From Virgibacillus_O sediminis (GTDB lineage: Bacteria > Bacillota > Bacilli > Bacillales > Amphibacillaceae): 64,000 nt of DNA. The notes beneath the pieces are model-generated. The model saw nothing but the letters and a program-made list of their open reading frames with translations. It was not told the DNA's origin and searched no databases. Below are positions 8,970 to 16,194 of the stretch, piece by piece. The stretch's first letter is position 1. Each line of letters opens with the position of its first letter. The stretch lies in NCBI RefSeq assembly GCF_042643265.1, contig NZ_JBHRRZ010000010.1, positions 58,550 through 122,549 of the forward strand. The letters are read 5' to 3'. The position numbers were made by a program, and so were the translations under genes.

Positions 8970-9004
8970 AGGCCCATACCTTTCTCCAGAAAGTTATGGG
9001 CCTG
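8970..9004 (-). terminator. Terminator after the dctM remnant
   Basis: Stem AGGCCCATA-C-CTTTCT with AGAAAG-T-TATGGGCCT, one mismatch, two-base loop. On the minus strand it is followed by TTTATTATTTG. It lies just past the remnant's stop codon and so probably belonged to the lost transporter gene; it may now end the larB-larC2 transcript. Confidence 0.7.
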
Positions 9005-9019
9005 CTAATTGATTAACAT

Positions 9020-9136
9020 CTATTCTCCCAGAATCTCTGGCAGGAACAAAGTGAGATCAGGTACAAAAGCTACAATTAATAACATGATCAGCATGACTGC
9101 GTAAAAAGGGATCAGCCCCTTGCTGAGACAGCTTAT
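9020..9136 (-). pseudogene. Remnant of TRAP transporter large permease (DctM family), C-terminal 38 codons
   Basis: Reading the minus strand from 9136 gives ISCLSKGLIPFYAVMLIMLL followed by IVAFVPDLTLFLPEILGE and a TAG stop. This resembles the last transmembrane helix and conserved end of DctM-type TRAP permeases (GLIPF, FVPDLTLFLP). An in-frame TAA precedes it at 9137-9139, and no start or other part of the 420-residue family remains. A TRAP importer therefore probably once stood downstream of larC2 and was deleted. Identification is by pattern memory, not by database search. Confidence 0.6.
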
Positions 9137-9181
9137 TTAATGGAAACAATCCAGCCAGGATCCAGCCCCTTTCATGTCTTG

Positions 9182-9661
9182 TTAAAGGGAGTTGGTCTCC
9201 ATGTTTAGCCAAACCTGTTCATATACTTTTTTCAAGGGGATACCTTCCCTCACGGCGATGGCCTTGCAGTCCTCAAATTCCGGTGAACGCTGGAATATTT
9301 CCCCATGGTTGATTCCCAGCTTCACCATCACAGGACCCCAGTCCGTCTCTACCTCTACAAAAGACCTTTCCATCCGGTGTACCGTCAATGGATAATAACG
9401 GATGCCCAGAGTGGTGGTCTCTTTCAACAATATTTCCTTCATCTTTTCCAAGTCACTGCTCGAACAAAGAAGCTGCAACAGAACTCCCGGGCGGTTCTTT
9501 TTCATATAAATCGGTGTGTAAAAAACATCATTGGCACCTGCTTCGAACAATGTGTCCATCACATAGCCGAGCCATTCGCCGGAAATATCATCAAGATTGA
9601 TTTCCACTTTCATCATTTCCGGGTCTATGTGTTCATTATTTGGTGGATGCTTTCTCTCCAT
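9182..9661 (-). CDS. larC2: LarC2: C-terminal half of the nickel insertase for NPN cofactor
   Basis: 159 residues corresponding to the C-terminal domain of LarC, the CTP-dependent cyclometallase that inserts nickel into the pincer nucleotide. Family phrases are clear: KVEINLDDISGEWLGYVMDTL, GANDVFYTPIYMKKNRPG, KETTTLGIRYYP and PEFEDCKAIA. It starts four bases after the larB stop, with GAGGAT as ribosome site. In Lactobacillus plantarum larC is read through a programmed frameshift joining LarC1 and LarC2; here the two halves are independent genes 5.4 kb apart, with LarC1 at 15074-15940. LarC2 has its own good start, so a split protein is likely. Confidence 0.85.
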   Translation of the reverse strand: MERKHPPNNEHIDPEMMKVEINLDDISGEWLGYVMDTLFEAGANDVFYTPIYMKKNRPGVLLQLLCSSSDLEKMKEILLKETTTLGIRYYPLTVHRMERSFVEVETDWGPVMVKLGINHGEIFQRSPEFEDCKAIAVREGIPLKKVYEQVWLNMETNSL

Positions 9662-9664
9662 TCG

Positions 9665-10420
9665 TTAATCCTCTGCCTTTTCCGATCCTGCCATCCGGTC
9701 TATCATGACAGCATTATAAGCACCGCCAAAGCCGTTATCAATATTAACGACACTGACCCCAGAGGCACAGGAGTTCAGCATTGCCAGTAAAGCAGATAGC
9801 CCTTGAAAATTTGCTCCATAACCGATACTGGTTGGCACCGCAATTACCGGGCGGGATACAAGACCGCCCACTACGCTCGGCAATGCACCTTCCATGCCCG
9901 CAACCACAACAGAAACCGTAGCATTCCGAATTTCCTCGGCATTATCCAGCAAGCGATGGATTCCTGCAACCCCAACGTCATAAATCCGGCGAACTTCACT
10001 CCCAAGGAATTCAGCGGTAGCAGCAGCTTCCTCTGCAACACGCAAATCAGAAGTTCCTGCACATACAATGGCAATATAACCTGAAGATTTTTCAGGCAAC
10101 TGCTGCTCCTTTTTCCAAAAGAGAATATGAGCCGTTTCATTATAAATGAAATCCGGCTGATACTTCAGGATTTCTTTGGCTTTTTCCTTTGTTACCCTTG
10201 TAGCCAGCACGTCATCCCCTTTGGACTTGATGGCCTCCATGATGGAAACGATTTGAGCAGCAGTTTTTCCTTCACCGAAGATGATTTCCGGAAATCCCTG
10301 GCGGACCTTTCGATTATGGTCCACTTTGGCAAATCCCAAATTTTCATAGGAGGCCAATCTTTCTTTGGCTTCCTCTACACTTAAATGCCCTGCCTGCACT
10401 TGCTTTAATATTTCTTCCAT
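9665..10420 (-). CDS. larB: LarB: carboxylase/hydrolase of nickel-pincer nucleotide synthesis
   Basis: 251 residues. LarB carboxylates the pyridinium ring of nicotinic acid adenine dinucleotide and hydrolyses the product to make the biscarboxylic mononucleotide. The PurE-like C-terminal domain has CAGTSDLRVAEEA (120-132), AGMEGALPSVVGGL (174-187), VPTSIGYGA and NSCASGVSVVNID, whose Cys218 corresponds to the catalytic Cys of characterised LarB. Ribosome site AGGTGAGGAAG. It forms a two-gene unit with larC2. A hairpin upstream separates it from the kinase gene. Confidence 0.92.
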   Translation of the reverse strand: MEEILKQVQAGHLSVEEAKERLASYENLGFAKVDHNRKVRQGFPEIIFGEGKTAAQIVSIMEAIKSKGDDVLATRVTKEKAKEILKYQPDFIYNETAHILFWKKEQQLPEKSSGYIAIVCAGTSDLRVAEEAAATAEFLGSEVRRIYDVGVAGIHRLLDNAEEIRNATVSVVVAGMEGALPSVVGGLVSRPVIAVPTSIGYGANFQGLSALLAMLNSCASGVSVVNIDNGFGGAYNAVMIDRMAGSEKAED

Positions 10421-10438
10421 GATTCTTCCTCACCTTTT

Positions 10439-10472
10439 AAATACCCCATGACAAACCTGCCTGCCATGGGGT
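10439..10472 (-). terminator. Hairpin between kinase and larB
   Basis: Stem ATAACCCCATG with CATGGGGTAT around a 14-base loop, then ATTTAAAAGG on the minus strand. The short U-rich tail suggests a partial terminator or attenuator that lowers larB-larC2 expression relative to the kinase. Confidence 0.5.
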
Positions 10473-10477
10473 TATTT

Positions 10478-11953
10478 TTATACGAAGTGGATGGCTACAT
10501 CCTCAGCAATCTTCTCATATTTCTCATATATTTTCATGTATTTTTGATGATTCTCCATATTTGGCTCTACAGCCTTTTCAGATGGGAGGTTTTCCTTAAT
10601 GGCCTCAAATGATTCCACTCTTCCGACACCGACCAAAGCAGTCCACGCCGCACCCCATGCAGCATTATGATGAGTGTCTGACAGATAAATTTCTTGCCCG
10701 AAAACATCTGCCATGATCTGTACCCATAACGACGATTTGGTCAATCCTCCGTTTACGCTGATCTTTTTCGGCTCCCCGGCAATTTCCTCCAAGGACTTCC
10801 CTATCTGATAAATATTGAACGTAATCCCTTCCAAAACAGCTCTCACCAGCTGTTCTTTCCGGTGTCGTATATTCAAACCGTAAAAATTGCCCTTGGCATG
10901 TTGATTCCATAAAGGAGCCCTCTCTCCATTCACATACGGCAGAAAGATGATGCCGTCCGCTCCTGGACTCACGGTTTCAGCAAGAGAGGTCAACTCATCA
11001 TGTGTTCCTTGGAAATCCAGCAAATCTTTCAGCCATTGCAGGGCAATACCGCCATTATTGGTCGGGCCTCCAATGATGGAAGTATCCTCGGTAAATGCAT
11101 AAGTGAATGTCTCATGCTTCTCATTGACCTTCCCACCGCGGATGAACTGACGAATAGCGCCGCTTGTCCCTACAGACACATTCACCTCACCGGGAAGTAT
11201 GGAGCCGTTTCCCAAATTGGCCAGCTGACCGTCGGCTGCCCCTATGACAAGGGGAGTAGTTGCCGGTATGCCTATTTCTTCTGCAATATGTTGATCCATT
11301 CCCCGGAGTACATAAGTTGGAGCAACGATTTGAGATAGTTGTTCTTTACGAATGCCCGCGACTTCGAGTGCCTCTTTATCCCAGGTATGACTTTCCAAAT
11401 TGTACATGCCAGTGGCAGAGGCCATCGAATAATCTATTACACGCTCACCATACCATTTTTTCAGCAAATATTCTTTCATCGACATATAGCTGGCAGCCTG
11501 TTGATATCCATCAAACTCGTTCTCTTTCATCCACAGCAGTTTATTCAGTGGGGACATTGGATGGATAGGTGTTCCGGTTCGAGAGTAGATATCCATTCCC
11601 TTTGTATGCATCAGCTTTTCTGCCTGGGCGCTGCTTCGGCCATCCGACCAGATCAGCATATTGGAAAGCGGCCTATCATCCTCATCCAAACAGATCAAAG
11701 AATGCATGGCAGCAGAAATTCCGATGGAGACAAGCTCCCCTTCCTGGACTTCTGCCTCATCTGTCACTTCCTTTAACGCTTGCCGACATGAGGCTTCAAT
11801 CTGGACCGGATCCTGTTCCGCCCAGCCCGGTTGTGGATGAAGCGTTTCAATCATTTGCTCCGCTTCAGCGATCAGGCTCCCGGCCATGTCAAACAAAACA
11901 GCCTTGACACTGGTGGTTCCTAGATCCAAACCTATTACTAATTCTCTTGCCAT
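10478..11953 (-). CDS. gntK: FGGY-family carbohydrate kinase, gluconate kinase type
   Basis: 491 residues from the ATG at 11953, eight bases after AGGAAG; a GTG one codon earlier is less well spaced. FGGY fold: GLDLGTTSVKAVLFD (phosphate 1), SAAMHS, RTGTPIHPMSPLNKL, DYSMASATGMYNL, VSVGTSGAIRQF, GGPTNNGGIALQW, NGERAPLWN and SVNGGLTKSSLW (adenosine). From memory these phrases match Bacillus GntK much better than xylulose or glycerol kinases. Expected reaction: D-gluconate plus ATP to 6-phosphogluconate, which Gnd at 18574 can use. Lies between the SDR and larB. Substrate is inferred. Confidence 0.8.
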   Translation of the reverse strand: MARELVIGLDLGTTSVKAVLFDMAGSLIAEAEQMIETLHPQPGWAEQDPVQIEASCRQALKEVTDEAEVQEGELVSIGISAAMHSLICLDEDDRPLSNMLIWSDGRSSAQAEKLMHTKGMDIYSRTGTPIHPMSPLNKLLWMKENEFDGYQQAASYMSMKEYLLKKWYGERVIDYSMASATGMYNLESHTWDKEALEVAGIRKEQLSQIVAPTYVLRGMDQHIAEEIGIPATTPLVIGAADGQLANLGNGSILPGEVNVSVGTSGAIRQFIRGGKVNEKHETFTYAFTEDTSIIGGPTNNGGIALQWLKDLLDFQGTHDELTSLAETVSPGADGIIFLPYVNGERAPLWNQHAKGNFYGLNIRHRKEQLVRAVLEGITFNIYQIGKSLEEIAGEPKKISVNGGLTKSSLWVQIMADVFGQEIYLSDTHHNAAWGAAWTALVGVGRVESFEAIKENLPSEKAVEPNMENHQKYMKIYEKYEKIAEDVAIHFV

Positions 11954-12060
11954 CACTACATCTTCCTTTTCCTACAAAATATTAGCACTTTCACCGGTGA
12001 GCCGAAGGTAGTCCACCTTCGTCCTTCTTATCATATCATGCTTCATCCGTATGAGAAGAA

Positions 12061-12088
12061 AAGGCTTTGGGTTCGTCACCAAAGCCTT
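12061..12088 (-). terminator. Terminator after the SDR gene
   Basis: Perfect 10-base stem AAGGCTTTGG (12061-12070) with CCAAAGCCTT (12079-12088). On the minus strand it is followed by TTTCTTCTCA. It would end the larA-SDR transcript, so the kinase needs its own promoter or read-through. Confidence 0.75.
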
Positions 12089-12101
12089 CCTCTCCAATTC
12101 A

Positions 12102-12872
12102 TTATATAGTCATTCCGCCAAAGCCACCGTCTACTCTTAACAGAGATCCTGTAACAAATCCGGATGCCTTGTCAGATGCAAGATAAACTGCTGCGCCTTT
12201 AAGTTCTTCCGGCTCACCGAAACGTTCCATCGGTGTATGTGCCATAATGGAATTGATCCTGCCTTCATCAAGGATTTTCCTGTTCTGTTCTGCCGGGAAA
12301 AATCCTGGAATGATAGCGTTGACCCTGATGCCGTGCGGAGCAAACTCTTTCGCAAGGTATTGTGTAACACTGTTCACACCCGCTTTGGAAGCTGAATATG
12401 TGAATACGCGTGATAATGGAGTTGTGGAGGAAACGGAAGAGATATTGATGATGCTTCCTTTCCGGCCCTGATCAATCATCCGCTTAGCAAACAATTGGAT
12501 TGTGAAAACTAATCCTTTCAGGTTGACATCCATAATGTCATCCCACTCTTCCGGTTCGAGTTCCATGAATGGTGTACTGCTGTTCTTACCAGGAGCATTC
12601 AACAGAACATCCCAGCCGCCTGACCACTGTTCAATATCATCCGCAGCCTTTTCGATGGAAGAAAGGTCACTGACGTCCCCGACAAACGCCTTGGCTTCTC
12701 CTCCTGCTTCTTTGATCTGGCTTGCAACAGCTTCAGCCTTTTCCATGTTGCGGCCCACGATCGCGACTTTGGCACCATGCTCAGCCAATCCATGAGCCAT
12801 GGACCCTCCAAGTGTGCTGTTGCCACCGATTGCGACTACTGTTTTCCCCGTTAAATCAAATAAATTTGCCAT
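12102..12872 (-). CDS. SDR-family oxidoreductase, UxuB/YjmF-like (D-mannonate/fructuronate reductase candidate)
   Basis: 256 residues of the classical short-chain dehydrogenase family. It has a Gly-rich NAD(P) loop in variant form (AIGGNSTLGGSMA), the NAPGKN version of the NAG motif, the catalytic Ser in ISSVSS, and YSASK with catalytic Tyr and Lys. The stretch IIPGFFPAEQNR followed by HTPMERFGEPEEL resembles, from memory, the SDR-type mannonate oxidoreductase of Bacillus subtilis (YjmF/UxuB) more than gluconate 5-dehydrogenase, though the latter is the main alternative. It lies 18 bases after larA in the same transcript. Inferred step: D-fructuronate to D-mannonate. Confidence 0.75.
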   Translation of the reverse strand: MANLFDLTGKTVVAIGGNSTLGGSMAHGLAEHGAKVAIVGRNMEKAEAVASQIKEAGGEAKAFVGDVSDLSSIEKAADDIEQWSGGWDVLLNAPGKNSSTPFMELEPEEWDDIMDVNLKGLVFTIQLFAKRMIDQGRKGSIINISSVSSTTPLSRVFTYSASKAGVNSVTQYLAKEFAPHGIRVNAIIPGFFPAEQNRKILDEGRINSIMAHTPMERFGEPEELKGAAVYLASDKASGFVTGSLLRVDGGFGGMTI

Positions 12873-12890
12873 TGTTAATCCCCCTGTTTC

Positions 12891-14159
12891 TTATTTGAGG
12901 TTTCCCTCTTCATTGAATTCCATTTCCTTTGCCTCTGAGATTTTTTCCATACTGTCATGCTGTTCCACATGATCCAAAAGTGCCTCAGAAACTTCTATTT
13001 CACTGATTTCCAGCGTATTTTTAATACGCACCATTTTCACTTGGGTGAAATCAAGAATGTTACACGTTTTAATTGCTGCTTTGATAGCCTGTTCATCATT
13101 AGGCAAGGTTGTGGAAATATGGGTAGGCCCTACCACTGTTGATGTCAGTCCATTAGCGTATGTTGCCTCTCTATCCATTTTATCAACCAGGCGCTGGGTA
13201 GTGAAATCGGCAGTGCCGACGCCATTAGCATTCCCCTCTGTTTCCGGAGTAAGATCCAGTACTACCATTTTGGTGACATCCGGACCACCATATGCATATG
13301 GAGTTGGATACCTTCCCGTAATATTCGGATCCATTCCATCTCCGCTGATATTTTTTCCGATTTCATCGATGACAAGCACATCAATTTGCGGAACATGGAT
13401 TTGTGGAAGCATCTCTTTGGCAAGCTTCTGCAGTTCTGTTTCCCGTTCCTCTACTTCTTCCGGAGTAAGCACTTCTATCTGGGTCACCTTGTCGAATGCA
13501 TTCTCTACTGTGGCGACTGCAAATAGAATCGGCATTTTGGACATGGTCATCTTCGCCATCGCAGGAACATGTTCGGCCATATGTTTGAAACCTAGCTGAT
13601 GGCAGGCTTCTGCACCTTTCTGCTTCCCTAAGCCGATACTGATCATTTTCATAATCCCGCTTTCCACTCTGCCGCGGAATGCAGTATGCGGCTTGACGCG
13701 GTTTATGACTACTATGCCATCTGCTTCCGAGGCAATCTTGTCCACGTAGACAGGAAGCCCGTTTTCAAGTTCCCCTACTTTAATAACCTCCATAGAGGAC
13801 CGTATTTCTGCATTCACACTCTCTTCGCTTACACCCAGGTGCTCAAGTACCGCTTTCTGCCCTGGCCCTGTTGCACCGCCATGGCTTCCCATGCAGGGAA
13901 CGATAAATGGTTTGGCACCCAAGTCCTGAAGAAACTTGACCGTTACTGCTGTAGTTTCCACGAGGCGGTCCATCCCCCTGCTTCCTACGGCAATGGCTAT
14001 TTCCATTCCTGGTTTGACCGATTGTTTGATCTTATCGTTGTCCAGTTCTTCATTCAGTGCTGCAGTAAGATCATCCACCTGGGTCCGGTCGAATTCCTGC
14101 TTTACTTTTGCCATCTTCGGGAGCGGGATATCTTTTACTAGTTCCTGGAGAATTCCCAT
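12891..14159 (-). CDS. larA: LarA-family nickel-pincer (NPN) racemase/epimerase, candidate D-gluconate 2-epimerase
   Basis: 422 residues, the usual LarA length. LarA enzymes tether the nickel-pincer nucleotide to a Lys and epimerise 2-hydroxy acids by hydride transfer. Aligned by eye to L. plantarum LarA, His93 (CMGSHGGA), His158 (VKPHTAF), Lys171 (SGIMK) and His187 (AEACHQLG) correspond to its His108, His174, Lys184 and His200; the Lys-to-nickel-His distance of 16 residues is identical. AAAGGAG precedes the ATG. It is first in a unit with the UxuB-like SDR behind a perfect cluster operator. The LarA superfamily includes characterised lactate, malate, phenyllactate and hydroxyglutarate racemases and D-gluconate 2-epimerases. 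The kinase, SDR and Gnd neighbours favour gluconate/mannonate. Lactate remains an alternative, with mgsA nearby. Confidence 0.85.
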   Translation of the reverse strand: MGILQELVKDIPLPKMAKVKQEFDRTQVDDLTAALNEELDNDKIKQSVKPGMEIAIAVGSRGMDRLVETTAVTVKFLQDLGAKPFIVPCMGSHGGATGPGQKAVLEHLGVSEESVNAEIRSSMEVIKVGELENGLPVYVDKIASEADGIVVINRVKPHTAFRGRVESGIMKMISIGLGKQKGAEACHQLGFKHMAEHVPAMAKMTMSKMPILFAVATVENAFDKVTQIEVLTPEEVEERETELQKLAKEMLPQIHVPQIDVLVIDEIGKNISGDGMDPNITGRYPTPYAYGGPDVTKMVVLDLTPETEGNANGVGTADFTTQRLVDKMDREATYANGLTSTVVGPTHISTTLPNDEQAIKAAIKTCNILDFTQVKMVRIKNTLEISEIEVSEALLDHVEQHDSMEKISEAKEMEFNEEGNLK

Positions 14160-14251
14160 TTTCTTAACACTCCTTTGTCAACGAATAATATTATCTATAT
14201 ACGTTTTTTTATCCTCTAAATATAGTTCCCCTACTTCATTTTCTTAACACT
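14157..14251. repeat. 15-base direct repeat spanning the larA start
   Basis: CATTTTCTTAACACT occurs exactly at 14157-14171 (where CAT is the larA start codon on the minus strand) and at 14237-14251, 80 bases apart. The upstream copy lacks the AAAGGAG ribosome site and would give only ATG-AAG-TAG. It may mark a small duplication in the leader. Confidence 0.6.
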
Positions 14252-14334
14252 ATCAAAGCCGAAAAATTGGAAGCTTTTTGTAATCCCTTTCAAATACGGC
14301 ACTAAAAAGAGACACCCGCCTAGTTTATGTATAG

Positions 14335-14371
14335 TATAATAATTTGTTTGTTTACCAAACAAATTATTATA
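14335..14371 (-). promoter_or_regulatory. Cluster operator and promoter region of larA
   Basis: Contains the perfect palindrome TTTGTTT-ACC-AAACAAA (14347-14363). A longer pairing also exists: TATAATAATTTGTTT (14335-14349) with AAACAAATTATTATA (14357-14371), 15 of 15. On the minus strand TTGTTT and TATACT are 18 bases apart and fit a sigma-A promoter overlapping the operator, so binding would block transcription of larA-SDR. The same palindrome precedes larC1/ROK and uxaC-gnd. Confidence 0.75.
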
Positions 14372-14390
14372 CCTCTAGATTATCATTCTC

Positions 14391-14641
14391 CTGTGGGTCG
14401 GTCAAGACCAAAGCGCATGTGCCCAGTTAGAGATTCACGCAACTTTCGTCCCGGGTTTAGCCTGCCCTTATCGTCTTTAGCCGGGGACGACTTCACTTAC
14501 AGAGGGAGAAGGGCAGCCGGAACCTGGACGCGGGTATTTTTGCTGATCAACTATCCATACCCAAGTACAAGCAATTTAAGGAATGTGTTATCTCTCCCCA
14601 ACCCGCCATGTTCCAAGTTTGGGCAACTCTTTCATGTCAGC
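14391..14641. other. Structured spacer between mgsA and the larA operator
   Basis: No gene supported. The segment is unusually GC-rich and self-complementary: AGCCTGCCCTT (14459-14469) pairs with AAGGGCAGCC (14510-14519), enclosing TCGTC/GACGA. It shares short ordered blocks with the spacers at 2761-2900 and 52681-52805, so it may be a copy of the same dispersed element. It may also end the larC1-mgsA transcript. Confidence 0.4.
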
Positions 14642-15049
14642 CTATTCGTTCGAATCTTTCACTACTTCTCTCCACTGCAGATCCCCTCGCTCTAAGGAAT
14701 GGACTAATAGCTCTGCCGTTCCCATGTTCGTAGCAAGCGGCACATTATACACATCACTTAACCGCATCAAGGCGGAGACATCCGGTTCATGCGGCTGGGC
14801 AGTCAAAGGATCGCGGAAAAACAGGACCATATCCATATTATTATCCGCAATTAATGCGCCGATCTGCTGATCCCCGCCAAGCGGGCCTGATTGGAACCGG
14901 TGAACGGAAAGGCCGGTATTTTGGGAGATTCTGAGGCCTGTTGTGCCAGTAGCGAATAATTCATGTTTCCGCAGTATATGTTCGTATGCTTGTGCAAAGT
15001 GAATGATATCTTGTTTCTTCTTATCGTGGGCAATTAATGCTATTTTCAT
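14642..15049 (-). CDS. mgsA: Methylglyoxal synthase
   Basis: 135 residues, close to Bacillus MgsA. It converts dihydroxyacetone phosphate to methylglyoxal and phosphate, a bypass of lower glycolysis when sugar phosphates build up. Hallmarks: ALIAHDKKK, LFATGTTGLRI, SGPLGGDQQIGA with the catalytic Asp, FFRDPL and PHEPDVSAL (the usual PHDPDV has Asp where this has Glu). AAAGGGG precedes the ATG. It is 24 bases after larC1 and shares its promoter. Location with NPN-cofactor genes is unusual. It may relieve carbon overflow during sugar-acid growth, or supply a lactate precursor if LarA is a lactate racemase. Confidence 0.92.
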   Translation of the reverse strand: MKIALIAHDKKKQDIIHFAQAYEHILRKHELFATGTTGLRISQNTGLSVHRFQSGPLGGDQQIGALIADNNMDMVLFFRDPLTAQPHEPDVSALMRLSDVYNVPLATNMGTAELLVHSLERGDLQWREVVKDSNE

Positions 15050-15073
15050 CTTTTTTCCCCTTTCCGTAACTGT

Positions 15074-15940
15074 TTATTCTCCTAGGACGGCACGAAGCAC
15101 ATTTGGATGGTCTTTGAAGGTTTTGGTGCCTGCCCCGTATCCTATGTCTATTATTTTCATGGATGGCATCGGGCCGTACTCATCTGCCAATACCGCTGCA
15201 ATAGCGGCACCTGTAGGCGTGGTGAGTTCTCCTTTAATATTACTGGAAGCGATCGGTACACCACGCAATATCTCCAATGTCGCAGGAGCAGGCACTGGAT
15301 ATATTCCATGGTCAATATGAATCTTTCCTCCGCCAACGGGAACTGGCGAACACTTAATAGTATCCGTTCCTAGCTGATGGATCAGGATCGCTGTTCCTAC
15401 TATATCAATAATGGAATCCACTGCCCCCACTTCATGGAAATGCACCTTATCCAATGGCTGGCCATGTATTTTCCCTTCCGCTTCCCCGATTTTTGTGAAG
15501 ATTTTCACCGCCGTATCCTTCACTTGTTCATCGAGATCAGAATCTCCAATCATCTTTACGATATCTTTATAGGTGCGATGATCATGTCCATGATGTTGAT
15601 GATGGTGATGTATATGCTCCCCTTCATGGGAATGACTATGTTCGTGATGATGGTGGTGGTTCCCTTTTTCATGGGCATGGCTGTGCTCCTGATGATGATG
15701 ATCATGCCCCACCTCTTGATGGGCATGATTGGTTTCAGCTTCTTGAAGGATAACATCAAACTTCGTACTGGTTATGCCATTTTTAACGACTTTGGACCAT
15801 TTAAGTTCATATTCGTCTTCTATTTTAAGTTTTTTCAATTCTTCTTCCAAATGGGAAGCGTCTGCGCCAGCATCAACTAAAGCGCTGATCGTCATGTCCC
15901 CGCTGATGCCGGAGATGCAATCAAGATAAAGAATGCTCAT
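15074..15940 (-). CDS. larC1: LarC1: N-terminal half of the nickel insertase for NPN cofactor, with His-rich insert
   Basis: 288 residues matching the N-terminal part of LarC (YLDCISGISGDMTISALVDAG, KVHFHEVGAVDSIIDIVGTA, HGIYPVPAPATLEIL, TPTGAAIAAVLADEYG). The protein ends at about the point where L. plantarum LarC1 ends (GYGAGTKTFKDHPNVLRAV). Residues 72-121 hold 26 histidines in 50 positions, a likely nickel store or delivery tail. Ribosome site AAAGGGG. First gene of a larC1-mgsA unit, divergent from the ROK repressor with the shared operator between. LarC2 is at 9182-9661, so the two halves are made from separate messages. Confidence 0.9.
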   Translation of the reverse strand: MSILYLDCISGISGDMTISALVDAGADASHLEEELKKLKIEDEYELKWSKVVKNGITSTKFDVILQEAETNHAHQEVGHDHHHQEHSHAHEKGNHHHHHEHSHSHEGEHIHHHHQHHGHDHRTYKDIVKMIGDSDLDEQVKDTAVKIFTKIGEAEGKIHGQPLDKVHFHEVGAVDSIIDIVGTAILIHQLGTDTIKCSPVPVGGGKIHIDHGIYPVPAPATLEILRGVPIASSNIKGELTTPTGAAIAAVLADEYGPMPSMKIIDIGYGAGTKTFKDHPNVLRAVLGE

Positions 15941-16023
15941 CTTACAAACCCCTTTTTTCTTTTTTATACATGAAAAGCTACATTATTGACTCTGACAGGT
16001 TGCAAAATTGTAAACCTTTACAT

Positions 16024-16029
16024 TATAAT
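16024..16029 (+). promoter_or_regulatory. Candidate promoter of the ROK regulator gene (-10 element)
   Basis: TATAAT, with TTGCAA at 16000-16005 and an 18-base spacer, points towards the ROK gene. The operator 16060-16078 lies just downstream of the expected start site, which would give autorepression. The reverse strand also reads TATAAT-like here, so larC1 may use an overlapping promoter. Confidence 0.45.
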
Positions 16030-16059
16030 GTATAAGTGATGGAATATAAATCTATTTTT

Positions 16060-16078
16060 ATTTGTTTACCAAACAAAT
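16060..16078. promoter_or_regulatory. Cluster operator between larC1 and the ROK gene
   Basis: Perfect palindrome ATTTGTTT-ACC-AAACAAAT, 8-base arms. It sits between divergent larC1-mgsA and the ROK repressor gene, 120 bases from each start. Resembles the TTTGTTT/AAACAAA half-sites of the Bacillus XylR operator, a ROK protein, which supports the ROK product as its binder. Confidence 0.75.
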
Positions 16079-16194
16079 TAAGGTGTAGACTAGTAAATAA
16101 TACCACTGGGCTATGATGACGTCAAACTTGCAGGTCCAATTAAAGTTTAACACAGGATGAGGAGCGGTTGACAGTCAAATAAGGGGGAAGAAAC

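Noticed and set aside
9182..15940. Programmed frameshift joining LarC1 and LarC2
   Set aside because: The halves are separated by mgsA, larA, SDR, kinase and larB; no frameshift can join them.
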